From Garcia nutans (taxonomy: Eukaryota; Streptophyta; Magnoliopsida; Malpighiales; Euphorbiaceae), in NCBI GenBank assembly GCA_947685225.1, contig CANTUV010000024.1:26678001-26742000 (forward strand): a stretch of DNA of 64,000 bases. Reading direction: 5' to 3'. Below the pieces are notes generated by a model. That model was given only the letters and a program-made list of their open reading frames with translations. It searched no databases and had not been told where the DNA came from. Positions 33,820-44,829 of the stretch are shown here, piece after piece (position 1 is the first letter of the stretch; the number at the start of each line of letters is the position of its first letter). The position numbers were made by a program, and so were the translations under genes.

Positions 33820-34760
33820 TTTCTTGTGGTGTTTTGAGGAAAGACTTAAATTATAAGTGTCAGAGTGTAGGAAACATAAGTAAGAGAAATGAAATACCTC
33901 TCTCTACTTTTGACGTGGTAGAAATTTTTTATGTATGGGGAATAGATTTTATGGGGCCCTTTCCCAAATCTTTTGGTTTTGAACATATCATTCTCCCTGT
34001 AGATTACATTTCCAAGTGGGTGGAGAATATTCCAACTAGGACTAATAATGCTAACATTGTTTGAAATTCTTGAAGGAGTATATTTTGAGCAGGCATGGGA
34101 CTCTCAAAGCCATAATGAGTGATGGAGGAAGCCTTTTTGCAATAAGTTGTTTAAGAAGATGATGACTAAAATGGGTATTAGACACAAGGTGGAAAGTCCT
34201 TATCATCCCCAAACATCTGGTCGGGCCGAGATATTTAACAAGCAAATCAAGGGAATTCTAGAAAAAATAATGAGCACGACGAGAAAGGATTGGGTAGTCC
34301 AACTTCCAGAAGTACTTTGGACTTATCGGACAGCTTTCAAAACACCTTTAGGAATGCGTCCGTATCAATTAATCTTTGGTAAGGCATGCCACTTGCCAGT
34401 GGAATTAGAGCACAAGGCCTATTGGGTGATTAAGGCTACAAATATGGACTTGGATGGGGCAAAAGAGCAGAGGATGTTGCAAATTTCTAAATGCAGCTCT
34501 TATGAGAGCTCAAGAATGTACAAGGAGAAGGCTAAGGAAATTCATAATAAAAGGATCCTTAGAAGTACTTTTGAACTAGGAATGAAGGTTCTCCTATTTA
34601 ATTCAACAATGATATTATTCCCTAGGAAATTGAAGTACCATTGGAGCGGACCGTTTGAGATTGTTTAAGTATTCCCACATGGAGTTATGGAACTCTTAAA
34701 TTTAAAGACCAATGAAACTTTTAAGACAAATGGCCAAAGGTAAAACCCTATTGGGAGGAG
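33820..34760 (+). pseudogene. Athila integrase, long open pieces
   Basis: 33834-34064 carries the first aspartate (GIDFMGPFPKSFG). A frameshifted stretch has SDGGS near 34118. 34147-34668 is open for 173 codons with SPYHPQTSGRAEIFN (catalytic glutamate kept), WTYRTAFKTPLGMRPYQLIFGKACHLPVE and SGPFEIV. The C-terminal tail near 34720-34760 reads the usual NGQRLKPY-type end after another shift. All three catalytic acidic residues are readable, but in three frames. Confidence 0.9.
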
Positions 34761-35691
34761 CTGAAGGTTGCAAAAGCCATTGAAAGTGTTGTATTTGTGA
34801 ATGCATGAAGTAACCATGTCTTGCTATTACGACATTGAAGAAGCACTTGATGGGAGGGAACACATTGATTTGCATTTTTTTGTTTTATTTATTTTTAGAA
34901 AATTTGAATTTCTAAATTTTCAATGCTAGTTTGTTAATGTTTGAATAAAAATTCTAGAATAGGTGTTGTGATGGGTTATTTTGTTTTGGTTGAGTTTCAA
35001 GAAAAGCAAAGGAAGAGAAAATTTTAACTCATTTTGAGTAGTAGCAAACACAACCAGAGACATGGCCAAGTTATAAAAGACAATGCCAAATTGTCAATTT
35101 TTACAAAAGTGCTTAAGTTGGACAGTACTGGACATAGCCAGAGGTCTTGGGCTGCATCCATGCCCGTGTCAATTCTCTAAACACATTCCAAATACAGAAC
35201 TGAGCATGATCATTTGACTTAGCTGTGTTAATGTAGTTTCATCAAATTCACATTTTTTATAAAATAGAACATGACCAAGCATCTTGGTTGTGCCATTTCC
35301 ATTTCCAAAATACTCATTTTTACACAAAACTAGACACACTCACATGTCTTGGCTATATCTCCGAGAACACATTTACACGGCCAACACTAGTCAAGCTTGG
35401 TCGTGTCCCTCGTGCCTTTTTAGAATCAACCTATGCCCTTTTTAACACTGACATGGCTAAGACATTACCTAGCCTGGTCATGTCACCCATTTAAACTCTT
35501 TAAATTCCCGATTCTTTCCATTTCTCTCTCATTTAAACCCTAATAATCCATTTTTCCTCTCAATTACCGCTTCTAGATGGCCAAGACACTAACCCAATAA
35601 AAAAATCTCTTTTTTTGTCACCAAATCTCTCCAATTTCTTCATCAAAACACAAGTATACCATCTCCCTCTTTCATTTTCATCACGATTGAA
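34761..35691 (+). other. Athila spacer between pol and the env-position ORF
   Basis: No protein similarity. It holds a second field of ACATGGCCAAG, CATGCCCGTGTC, TTGGTCGTGTC and similar words at 35050-35480, comparable to the field in the 5' LTR but not alignable with it over length. Pyrimidine-rich from 35500 to 35680, where a splice acceptor for the downstream ORF might lie; that is inference only. Confidence 0.55.
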
Positions 35692-36775
35692 GATGCCTAG
35701 GACAAAGCAAGTCTCTCACCCAAGGATGAAGAGCATGTCTTCCACATCTACTTCAAGGAGATTGGCAATTCAAGCAAGGGGATTTTTAGCCTCAATGTAT
35801 GTAAGTAATGATTCCTTAGATGTTTTGCACACTAGAGAGAATTTTGAGTTGTATTAGAAGAATTTGCATTGGGAGACATTGATCACTCTTAAACCATTGC
35901 AATTTCAAGATTTAACTCTCGAGTTTGTTTCCTCCCTTAAAGTAGAAAAAGATAACTCTAAGCATTATACTAATCTGGGGTTCAAATTGAATGGGAGATA
36001 ATATATGATCACTGTTGAGCAATTGAGTGAAATATTTGGTTTTTCTCTTAAGGGGCATTGGACTATTCCTAAGGATTTTAAGCAACAAGATACACGGGGT
36101 GAATTAGGATCTGGTGGGACCTATATGGCTAAATCATCTAAGGCAACTAAATTGGTAAATCCTGCCTTGAGATTTTTACATAGGTTTATGGCTTGTAGTT
36201 TCTTTGTAATAAAAGATAGCCTCAGAGTTGTTAAACTTAATGAGTTATTTTTCTTGTTGTGTGCTTACAAAGCTACTCCTATTAGTGCTAGTTTTTAATT
36301 GGTAGAGGTCCTTGATAATGTGGCCCAAAACATAAGAAGAGTGATTTGTATAAGTGGATTAGTCTCTACTCTAACAATTGCCCTTTATAGAACCTTTGAT
36401 CCTGAAAAATTGTGGCATGCAAAGGATCTTTGGTAGTGATATGTTAGATGCAACCACTGTGAAAAAAATGCATAAGGTGACTAAGAGTGGAGAGTCTTAT
36501 GTGATGGCTTATGGTGAACTGAGTTGAAGGGATAATAGACAAAAGTGACCTCGAGTTGATGATGAATATGATTATGACTTATTGAGTTTGCATGAAGATG
36601 TCTTAGTCCCGGATAACTATGAGTTGATCAGTAAAATAGAGGCATTGGAGGACAAAGTTGACCAAAATCATGCTTAGGTGCTTAATCAACTTTAACTAAT
36701 CAACAACAATTTGGCTAGGATTCTTAGTCTTAATCCCTCCCTTGCCTCATCTTCACAACCTCCGATGCAGTAGCT
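35692..36775 (+). pseudogene. Athila env-position ORF (third ORF), function unknown
   Basis: Starts MPRTKQVSHPRMKSMSSTS at 35692. After a stop near 35855 it continues to an open stretch 36005-36298 with ITVEQLSEIFGFSLKGHW and NPALRFLHRFMACSFFV, and a further part near 36560-36770 with a possible coiled coil (LISKIEALEDKVDQ) and a serine/proline-rich end. An extra ORF here is characteristic of Athila and related elements. The xLSEIFGF pattern fits such ORFs. No signal peptide or membrane anchor is convincing, so an envelope role is not supported by this copy. Confidence 0.7.
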
Positions 36776-36781
36776 TTAGCT

Positions 36782-38964
36782 TGTGTGAGCGGGGATTTTC
36801 GCCCCCACTCCCGGTGGAATTGCGACTTCGGTACTGTTTAGGCTCAGGGCCTTAGAGAACACGGACCTAAGTCCGGAGAAAATGGAGTCGCCACCCGGAT
36901 GGGCCAGGAAAAAAGAAAGGGGTGGATGACTCGATTCCTAAGGAATCCCTAACCCCCTAATGGGTTCGAAAAGTTGGGTACGTGTGGGGAAGGTGAGAAA
37001 TGGCCCAGCACCCCCCACAATGCCCGTTTCATTGGAACCAGCCTCCTTTACTGGTTTTAATATTATAAAATTCTTAAATATAATAACATTTTCCATATTG
37101 CACACAATAATTAAAAGAAAACATCATTATATTGAAAATCAAAGCAATGTCCAAGCAAAACAAATAAATGGATACCCATCCGAAGATGGAAACATGTCCT
37201 TACATCACATGCCTAAATAGGACACCCACCGAAAGGTAGAAACATGTCCTTTACATAGGTTCTAAAATAGAAAAGAAAATTAAATTACATGATATTTAAC
37301 TAATGAGGTACCCACCAAGTGGAAACATACCTCTTACAACATTTGGCAATCTAAATAAATTGATTAAAGTAAATAACTATTCAAAATAAATAAATCATTC
37401 ATCAATGGTATTAAATATCAATAGAAAGTAAACATCCATCCATGATAAACAAAATAAACCAAGCATTGAACTTAAATAAATTAAAGCATATAAAATAAAT
37501 CAAAGCATATTAAATATAGAATTGAATAAGACAAATAAAATTCCAATTATAACTACTGTGAATTTTTTAAGGAATTAAAATAGATTAGGATTTTATGTTT
37601 TAAAAGGTTGGTAAAGTTCTTTGATTAACCAAGTTAAGGTTTGAATGGACTAGGGTTTGGACACTTTAAAATATTAAGTTTTGTGGTTTGCGGCCATTCA
37701 TTGAATTATGGTTTTAAACTTACTATGCAAAATTGTAAAATTTGTGTTTGTGTGGTTTTTAAAGTTTTAAAGGACTAGGGTTTAGAAAAAATTAGGGTTT
37801 AAGGTTTTAAAGGGGTTAAGGTTTCCTATTTTGAGTTTTGGAATTGAATTAGGGTTTTAAGACTTTTGAATTAGGGTTTCGGGTAATTAGTTATTTTTAG
37901 GATTTGAAAAAAAATAATTAATAATTTTATGAAGTTTTATGAATTTAAACAAAACGATTTAAAGTTTATAAAAATAAAAAATATATTTTTATGGCTTTTG
38001 GAAGGAAATAGAACACAAATTAAAGTTTTGATAATTTGGAAAGCAAATCTTAGTTTTGGGGTTTTGAAGAAATAAAACTAATAGCTTTAAACTTTTAGAA
38101 AATAAAGCCATGATTTAAGATTTTCAAACCTTAGAAAAAGTGAATTCAGATTCTAAAGTTTTTGAATTAAAAGAAAGAATGAGATGTTTAGCTACTGTGA
38201 AAAAATAAAATGAATTGAGAATTCAAACCTTCTTTCGTGAGGTTGCACAAAAATTGCTTCTTGGATAAACCAAATCAAAGACAAGCTTTGCTGCCTTTGA
38301 ATTGCCTTGAATTATTTTTCTGCTTCCTCAAAAATTGAATTGAATTACTGCCTTTCCTTCACAGATTCGGTTTCCACATTTGTCCCAGCTTCTGTCCCAA
38401 TTTCTCCTCTTTCGGCCCCTTTTTGTGTTGTAATTATACTTATTTATAGATGTTTTTTGTGGTTTTCTACTAGTTGCTCATGGCATACATTATTTATTAA
38501 GAAAAGGAAACTGAAACCTAATTGCATTAGGTTTTGAAAAATTTGCGTCGAAAAATTTTGCTGGCGAAAAAAAACTGCTGCGGAAAAATTGCGCTGGCAA
38601 AAAAAATTACCGCAGGAAAAATTGCACTGGCAAAAAAGCTGCCACATCTGCGGGCAAAACAGGCGTGCGGGTCATTTCGCCAATAGAAAAACTCTACTAG
38701 CCATTTCGCCTGCAGAAAAACTCTACAGGCGAAATGCCCACTGGCCCGCTAACTTTCGGTGATGATTTTTTTGTCGCCGATTTTTATTTTTATGTTTATT
38801 TATTTTTATTTTTTATTAATAAAAATTAGATACTAAAGCAAAAATTATTTAATTAAGATAAAAAAAATTATTTTGGACCAATTAAAATATTTTGGACAAC
38901 ACAAATTATATGGGACTAAATAAAATATATTGGACAAGACTGGGTCAAAAATTAAGGGTCTATA
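36782..38964 (-). repeat. Tat 3' LTR (family A, 2183 bp)
   Basis: Plus-strand ends TGTGAGCGGGGATTTTC and GGGTCTATA; on the minus strand it runs from TATAGACCC (TG decayed to TA) to GCTCACA. It contains the conserved module GGAGTCGCCACCCGG (36885-36900) and many TTAGGGTTT-like words at 37600-37900. The region 38540-38750 has repeated GCGGAAAAATTG / CTGGCAAAAAA words. Confidence 0.9.
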
Positions 38965-38980
38965 GTTTGCCCCCTGCTTG
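38965..38980 (-). other. Polypurine tract of the minus-strand Tat element
   Basis: Minus-strand CAAGCAGGGGGCAAAC, adjoining the LTR. It differs by little from the tract at 14253-14268. Confidence 0.8.
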
Positions 38981-39039
38981 AATGATTTGAGACTTCAGTG
39001 AAAGAGAGTGAAAAGTAATAAGACTTAATTTTTAAGATG

Positions 39040-39190
39040 GTTATTTGAATTTGATTTGGGTACTTGGACCCGAGACTGATTTGATTTGGGTACTTGGACC
39101 CGAAATTGGATTGAATTTGGGTACTTGGACCCAGGATTGGGTACTTAGACACGAGATTGATTTGGATACTTTGACCCGAGATTGATTTGA
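39040..39190 (-). repeat. Tandem repeat, TTTGGGTACTTGGACCCGA units
   Basis: Five units of about 23-33 bp with the core GGGTACTTGGACCCGAGA, itself partly palindromic (GGGT..ACCC). Directly upstream, in the element sense, of the PPT. Confidence 0.88.
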
Positions 39191-39257
39191 TTTGGCTGAC
39201 CTTTTATCAGTTAAGAATTCTGGCATAACTAGTTGTTCCATTTTTATGAATTGTAGG

Positions 39258-39655
39258 TCTTTACCCACCAAAAATAGATCTTTATCTATTAGAAATTAGG
39301 TCTTTAACCTAGGAACATGGATCTTTATCCATTAGAGATTGGGTCTTTACCTGTGAAACATGGATCTTTTATCCATTGGAAATCGGGTCTTTACCCTTGA
39401 AATATGGATCTTTATCCATTTGAAATTGGGTCTTTACCCTTGAAACAAGGATCTTTATCCTTCGGACTTTGGGTCTTTACCGTTTGAAATATGGATCTTT
39501 ATCAATTTGAAATTGGGTCTTTACCGTTAAAACATGGATCTTTATCCATTAGAGATCGGGTCTTTACCCTTGAAACATGGATCTTTATCCATTGGAAATC
39601 GGGTCTTTACCCTTGAAACATGGATCTTTATCAATTGGAAATCGGGTCATTACCT
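39258..39655 (-). repeat. 43-bp tandem repeat, about nine units
   Basis: Units alternate GGATCTTTATCCATTGGAAAT and CGGGTCTTTACCCTTGAAACAT, so each 43-bp unit contains two related halves (GGATCTTTATCC and GGGTCTTTACCC, both short palindromes). Period and order are well kept from 39310 to 39640. The halves suggest an ancestral unit of about 21 bp that was doubled. Confidence 0.9.
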
Positions 39656-42289
39656 TTGCTTCAACCTTTTAGCTGGACTGACCTTTTGTCTTTTACATTT
39701 TCATTCTAATTTTTTCTTTTGATTGATGATGATTTTTTATTATTTTGAGAATTCTTTTTCTTGTTCATTAATTAAACATGAACAAAAAATTCAACCTGTT
39801 TAGCTAGCCTTCATATCTTCTCCTTGCCCCCTTGCGTGGCAAGATATTCAAAATATTTTGTTTATGCATAAACTCAAAAATTGAAAAGGAGAAGTGTTGC
39901 CCCCTGTGTAGGCTCAAACCCATGATTTTTCTATACGGGCTCTGATTGATGTTTTTGCCGTCTAGTTCTTCGCACAAGTATGTATTTCTTCTTTTGCAAA
40001 ACCACTGGAACTTTCTCAAGCAATTTGCTTTCCATGCCCCATGGTTTGATATCTTCTTTTGATTCTTTACTTCACAGAGTGTTTGTTGTTCACTTTGATA
40101 AAGAATAGGCAATACAAGACAAGAAAGTGTGATGTGATATGCTCATGTATGCATGATATGCATGAATAATACTTACAGTTGTTTCATTGACTCACATACC
40201 GAGGTGATCAGCAGAAGTATTCTCATTGGTTCCCTTTTGATGCTTGTTCACGTCTTGCATTAGAATGATCAAAAGCTTTGCATATGTGGCTTTTATCTTC
40301 AAGATGTTGAAAACATGAGTGGTGGAGACCCTAAGCAGCAAAGTAAGGGATTCATCTATTTTGAACTATATTTTAGCATGTCTGTTGGTAGTTTCTTCAT
40401 AACTTTGCCAATAATAATTTCCTTTGACCAATGTGTCCTTTGGAGGTTCAACATACTTCCCTTAACTTGAAGGCTTTGTATGACAAAACAATTTTTTTTT
40501 TTGCAATTTTGATTTTGCAATCAAATGTTGTCTTTGCCAAATTAATGTCAATGTACCTTAGGACTTGATTTTTCCAAATTAACATATCTATAACAGGATA
40601 ACCCTAGTTACCGTACTAAACTCGGGAATCATTTCTATTTAAGCAAGAACTGTTGCACTTCAGATAGGCACATACACATTACTTGGCCAAAGGTCTCATT
40701 TGAGTTTAAATATTGTCTATCTCATATCCATGCTCATCCAAACTATCTCCACTAATAGACTCTACATACCAAGAGAGATCAACATGTCTTTGATAGGCTT
40801 GAAATGGGGTCTATAAGGGACACGGTTTAAGGTGAAGGCCATTTTGAGTTAGGAGCTGATGTGACACAATGGACAAACCTTCACACTATAAATTTCTTGT
40901 TGGAACTTTAGACAATTGGGAGCAATCTTGCTAGACACCAAATTCCCTCTATCTTCTTGGCATTAATCTGGATCTTGATTGGAACATTCTTTACTCTTGT
41001 AAAAAGTTTGGTTCCCAAATTCATTTCCTTTCTTCTTCTCCCTTTTCTCTCTTTTTATTCTTCTTTCTCCTCCCTTTCTTTGAGCATTTTATCATTTCGT
41101 CCTTCTTCCTTGTAGGACTATCAAGTACAGAATTTTCAAGAACTGGATGTTCTTCCTCTTTTCCTTTGATTTTGATTGAATCTTTGGTTGGGTTGGACTA
41201 ATTCAAGTCAAACTGTCCAAATGGAAGCCTTTTACTGCTTAGGTAAAAGAGACATCAGTTAGCTTTCTGAACCACCTTTTTAGGTTTTCTTTTCTTGTTG
41301 TTTTTTTTCTTTTCTTTTTTCTTTTTCTTTCTTTTCTTTTTTCTTTTGTCCTTTTTCTTTTCTTCTTCTTCTTCTTTTTTCTCTTCTCTCTTTTTTTTGT
41401 TTATTTTTTTATTTTTTTTGTTTGGTTCTAGCTCTAAAAGAGTTGTCTCGTTTGTATTATCTTGGGCTTCCAATAATGGATGAGTGGAGTAACATAAACC
41501 TTTAGGGATAAATCATTTGTTACTCTGATGATGATGTTGTTTTGATATATTGGAGATATCAAAGGAACTTCAACAACCCTTATGGTCTTGAAAACTTCAA
41601 CTACCCTTATGGTCTTGAAAACATCAACTATCTTCATGGTCTTGAGAACTTCAACTATCTTCATGAAATTGACCAATCATTGCTTTCTTTGATCTTCTTG
41701 CCTCTTTATCTTAGTGATCATAAGACTTGTCAAAAGTATCACAATAGCTAAAGGTAGATTATTGGGGTTTATAAGCCAATGAAAAGAAAGCTAAAATTTT
41801 ATAAAGGCTCAAAAGGACAACTAGGGATTGATATTTAATAAGGTGGATACTAGTTGTTGGTTAACTAAACAATGCCTAGATCATTTCTCTCTTAAATAAG
41901 TAGAGTTCAATTTTGCCTCGAAAGCTTGTCAAAGCATGTTCTAAGATTGATTAGGACCTAGACAAAGGTAATTATGCAGGAGCCCTCTCTAAGTAAGCAT
42001 ACACAACTCAATGCTATAGAGCAATTCCCTCACCTAGTAAAGTCATTCAAGTCGTGATGCCTAGACACATTAATTTATGAACATCAAGCTAGATTCCTTA
42101 TTGGTTGAGCATTAAAATGAACAAAGACCAACAAAATTTTTGATAAAAGTAATTTATTCAAACAAATTTAAATTTGAAAAACATGATAGTTCCAATTAAA
42201 TATTAAAGAAAGTAAAATTGAAAAGCAACATTCAAACTAAGGAAAGTTCGTTGAGTTTAAGCTTCTTTTCCCTTCACATCTTCAATATT
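39656..42289 (-). other. Tail of the Tat element without recognisable genes
   Basis: Between gag and the 3' repeats, where protease, RT, RNase H and integrase should lie, none of their motifs is found on the minus strand. Features seen: a polypyrimidine tract 41286-41420 (minus-strand reading gives only K/E runs), a 30-bp tandem repeat at 41560-41660 (TTATGGTCTTGAAAACTTCA units), and otherwise AT-rich sequence. Pol was either deleted and replaced or has decayed past recognition. Confidence 0.6.
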
Positions 42290-43640
42290 TCCATCTTGAA
42301 AGGATGATAAAACAAAATCTTCTTCTAATCATTTTCCTACCATGAAGGTTGCTGGTGGTGGCACCCTGTTGAACCTTAGAAATGGGTTACCTTTGGTATT
42401 GGGCTTGTCCCGCTCAGGCAACTTGCCATTTTCAATTATGGATCTCATGTTTTAATCGTAAGCATTTGTCTGTCTCATGTCCTTGTGTTTGATGAAACTC
42501 ACAAAAGGCTTTAGTGTTAAATTTTGGGGGTAAAGGATTCAGCAAAGGTCGAGGAGTCAATGGCTATAATAGTCCCTTCTTTTGTTGCTTGTCGAAGACC
42601 CAAGACAAAGGCTTCCCCAGATCTGAAAATTGGCTTCGATTTGCTTGACCGGTTGTATTGAAATCAACTTCTTTTTGCGTGCTTTGATTTTCGGACTAGT
42701 AATTCCCTTTCTCATTCCTTCTTATTGAAAAACAGTTCTTCTCTCTTTCCCATTCTTCAATTTGCAAACCATCTTGGAGAAGATCTTTGAAATCACAGAT
42801 GAGTGTATAAGACATCCTTTCACGGAGATTGGGCAGCATGCCTCTCACAATCATCCTTATTTGATCAGATTCATCGGGCCTTTTCTTGAGCAAAGCAGCC
42901 TTATTTCTCTATCTCTTCACATAGTCCACAAAATTCTCATTTGGCCTTTGTCTAATGGACTCCACTTCCATTAAGGTAACTTCCAACTCAACATTATATC
43001 CATATTGTTGGATGAAGGCTTTGTAAAGTAGATCCCAACTCTTTTATGTTCCATCATCTAAGGTACTGAACCAATTTTGGACAACAGGGTCCAATGAGAG
43101 CATAAAGTACCTTAGGGTTTGAGTCTTAGTAGCTTGGGCAGACTGCATGGCAGTGATATATTGCTTCACATGGAGATAAGGATTTTCGGTACCATTGTAC
43201 TTTGCAAAAGATGGCATCTTGAACTTGTACAGGACTTCTTCATCTAGCTCAAATAGTTTATCGATCTTGGACATCTCTTCGGTTTTCAGCTTCTTCTCAA
43301 ATTTCTTTTCTAAATCAGCAATCATCTTTTCAACATCGGATGTCTCAGTCTTTTCAAAAGTTCCCTTCTCAACAACTTTTAGCTCCTTTTTGTCTTGAGG
43401 ATCCTTGTAGTATTGAGCCCAATCATCATTAATGATTACTTTATCATCATCAAAAGCTACTTCATTAACTTTAGTCTTCCCATTGTCCTTTGGCTTCTTG
43501 GTGCTAGCAGATGCTTCGGCATTATTTCCTAAAATTGCAGCTAGTTGATTCTTTATGGTCTCGGCCATGGCCTCTTTGATCTCTTCCATTTTGGCATTGA
43601 GGGCTTCATCCACCATCCTTTGAATTTGTTCGGGCTCCAT
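42290..43640 (-). pseudogene. Tat-lineage gag
   Basis: The minus-strand ATG at 43640 begins MEPEQIQRMVDEALNAKMEE. A charged coiled-coil-like N-terminus (EKMIADLEKKFEKKL) follows, then the capsid region: KFKMPSFAKYNGTENPYLHV, LRYFMLSLDPVVQNWFSTL, a stop, SWDLLYKAFIQQYGYN, PNENFVDYVKR, and (42893-42696) LLKKRPDESDQIRMIVRGML. Near 42470-42510 lies a knuckle-like FCEFHQTQGHETDKCLRLKHEI. The same knuckle context occurs at 57300-57460, so both Tat elements share a gag family. Three or more stops; a few repairs away from open, but without pol the element is not autonomous. Confidence 0.85.
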
Positions 43641-44810
43641 TATTTTTGGTGAGCAAGTGATTGAGTCGTTGCTAGATACTTCGTCTCCGGTGTAGGTCGG
43701 ATTGTTGTAAGCTTTTGAACTGTCATAATCTAGGGTTGTGAGCCAGAGAGAATCAATGATATGAGATGTAAATGTATGCATGTTTGCATGTATGCACGAA
43801 CAATTAACAAACAAGGATAATTAGGACGTTCCTTCTAACCTTATAACATCCACACACGAATGGCGAGTCTCTTTTCCTAGGTATATGGTTAACAAAATAC
43901 CAATATGGGGTAACTTGCTTTCAAATAATTCCCTCAGACGTTTCAACCAATAGTTATATTTTCGAAAATGGAAATCAATCCATGATAATTCCCATTAATT
44001 AGGTTTTAATCCATTCAACCAACTAAAGTAGCTTTTATGCTATATTGGATTTAAACTAAATTAAGAGGTTTATTATAGATAGATTTCTCACTTGAAAAGA
44101 GTAACTAATGGTTCATGCCAAAAATAAGCCCATGATTAATTATTCTTAATATAAACTAGGCTCACAATTGATTTTTAGTATTTCGTAATTGACCTAAATA
44201 ATTTTGCAAGCTCTTTGTAAGAAAAGGTTGGGTGAAAATAGTTTTGTTTCTAAGCCCATTGTAAAAAGATCTTAGAAAAATGGGTTTTGGGCTTTGTATT
44301 TAGGCCATGAGCAAAAGAATTTTTAATTTTATTTTTAGAGAAGTCTTATATCCAAAGACCATTTTGAATGTTTTGAAAATAGCTTTGGTCTTTTGGATTT
44401 TAAAGAAAATATTTATTTTGAGCTTACAATGTACTTAGGTCATATTAGAAAAAGTGCAAACCAAATAAGCCATGATTTAAGCCAAGATAAATTAAACATA
44501 GTCAAATAACATGCATTTGGGGTAAAACCTAAGGAAAGTAACTAGGCCAATTACATGAGCTTTAGTCTTTGGGTAGAAAGGCTTAGGTTCCCCTAGCAAG
44601 TATATACCATATGGTATGAGGTTATGAGTGGTTATGCCATGCTCGATCTCTATACCTTGAGTGAAAGTATGGTATCCCTTACATAACATAACACGGGTAA
44701 CACGGGCATCCTAACTCATACACACGATGCAAACTAATATGATGCAATGGATAATATCATTATAAGAAAGAATAGAATAATATAAAGACCAACGGAATCA
44801 ACTTCTCTTA
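43641..44810 (-). other. Tat leader between PBS and gag
   Basis: No gene recognised. It is AT-rich with short inverted words and several GGGTT-type motifs. A leader of about 1.2 kb between PBS and gag is not unusual in Ogre-like elements, which may carry an extra ORF there; no such ORF is visible in this copy. Confidence 0.6.
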
Positions 44811-44828
44811 TTCCCAGTGGAGTCACCA
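44811..44828 (-). other. Primer-binding site, tRNA-Arg type
   Basis: Minus-strand TGGTGACTCCACTGGGAA, one base after the LTR end CACA. It pairs with the 3' end of plant tRNA-Arg (ACG) (CCCCAGTGGAGTCGCCA) with two changes. This primer is the one reported for Ogre-like Tat elements and fixes the LTR direction. Confidence 0.85.
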
Positions 44829-44829
44829 C

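Larger units (their letters stand above)
28346..36781 (+). mobile_element. Athila-lineage Ty3/gypsy element, 3' end missing
   Basis: 5' LTR, tRNA-Asp-type PBS, gag, retropepsin, RT with FMDD, RNase H, integrase and an ORF in the env position, in that order on the plus strand. FMDDFSIFG, MPFGLCNAPSTFQ and GIDFMGPFPKSFG are typical Athila words. Frameshifts and stops occur in every gene. The 3' LTR is absent: the minus-strand Tat element abuts the env-position ORF at 36782, and nothing resembling the 5' LTR is seen beyond 46460. Confidence 0.9.

Noticed and set aside
34051..34245. Minus-strand ORF within Athila integrase
   Set aside because: Shadow of the integrase; the plus-strand frames carry the family motifs.
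35287..35494. 68-codon ORF in the Athila spacer considered as a small gene
   Set aside because: It is made of the repeated TTGGTCGTGTC-type words and has no conserved counterpart in the similar field at 28520-28990.
41255..41473. 72-codon minus-strand ORF made of K and E
   Set aside because: It is the translation of a polypyrimidine tract; composition alone explains the open frame.
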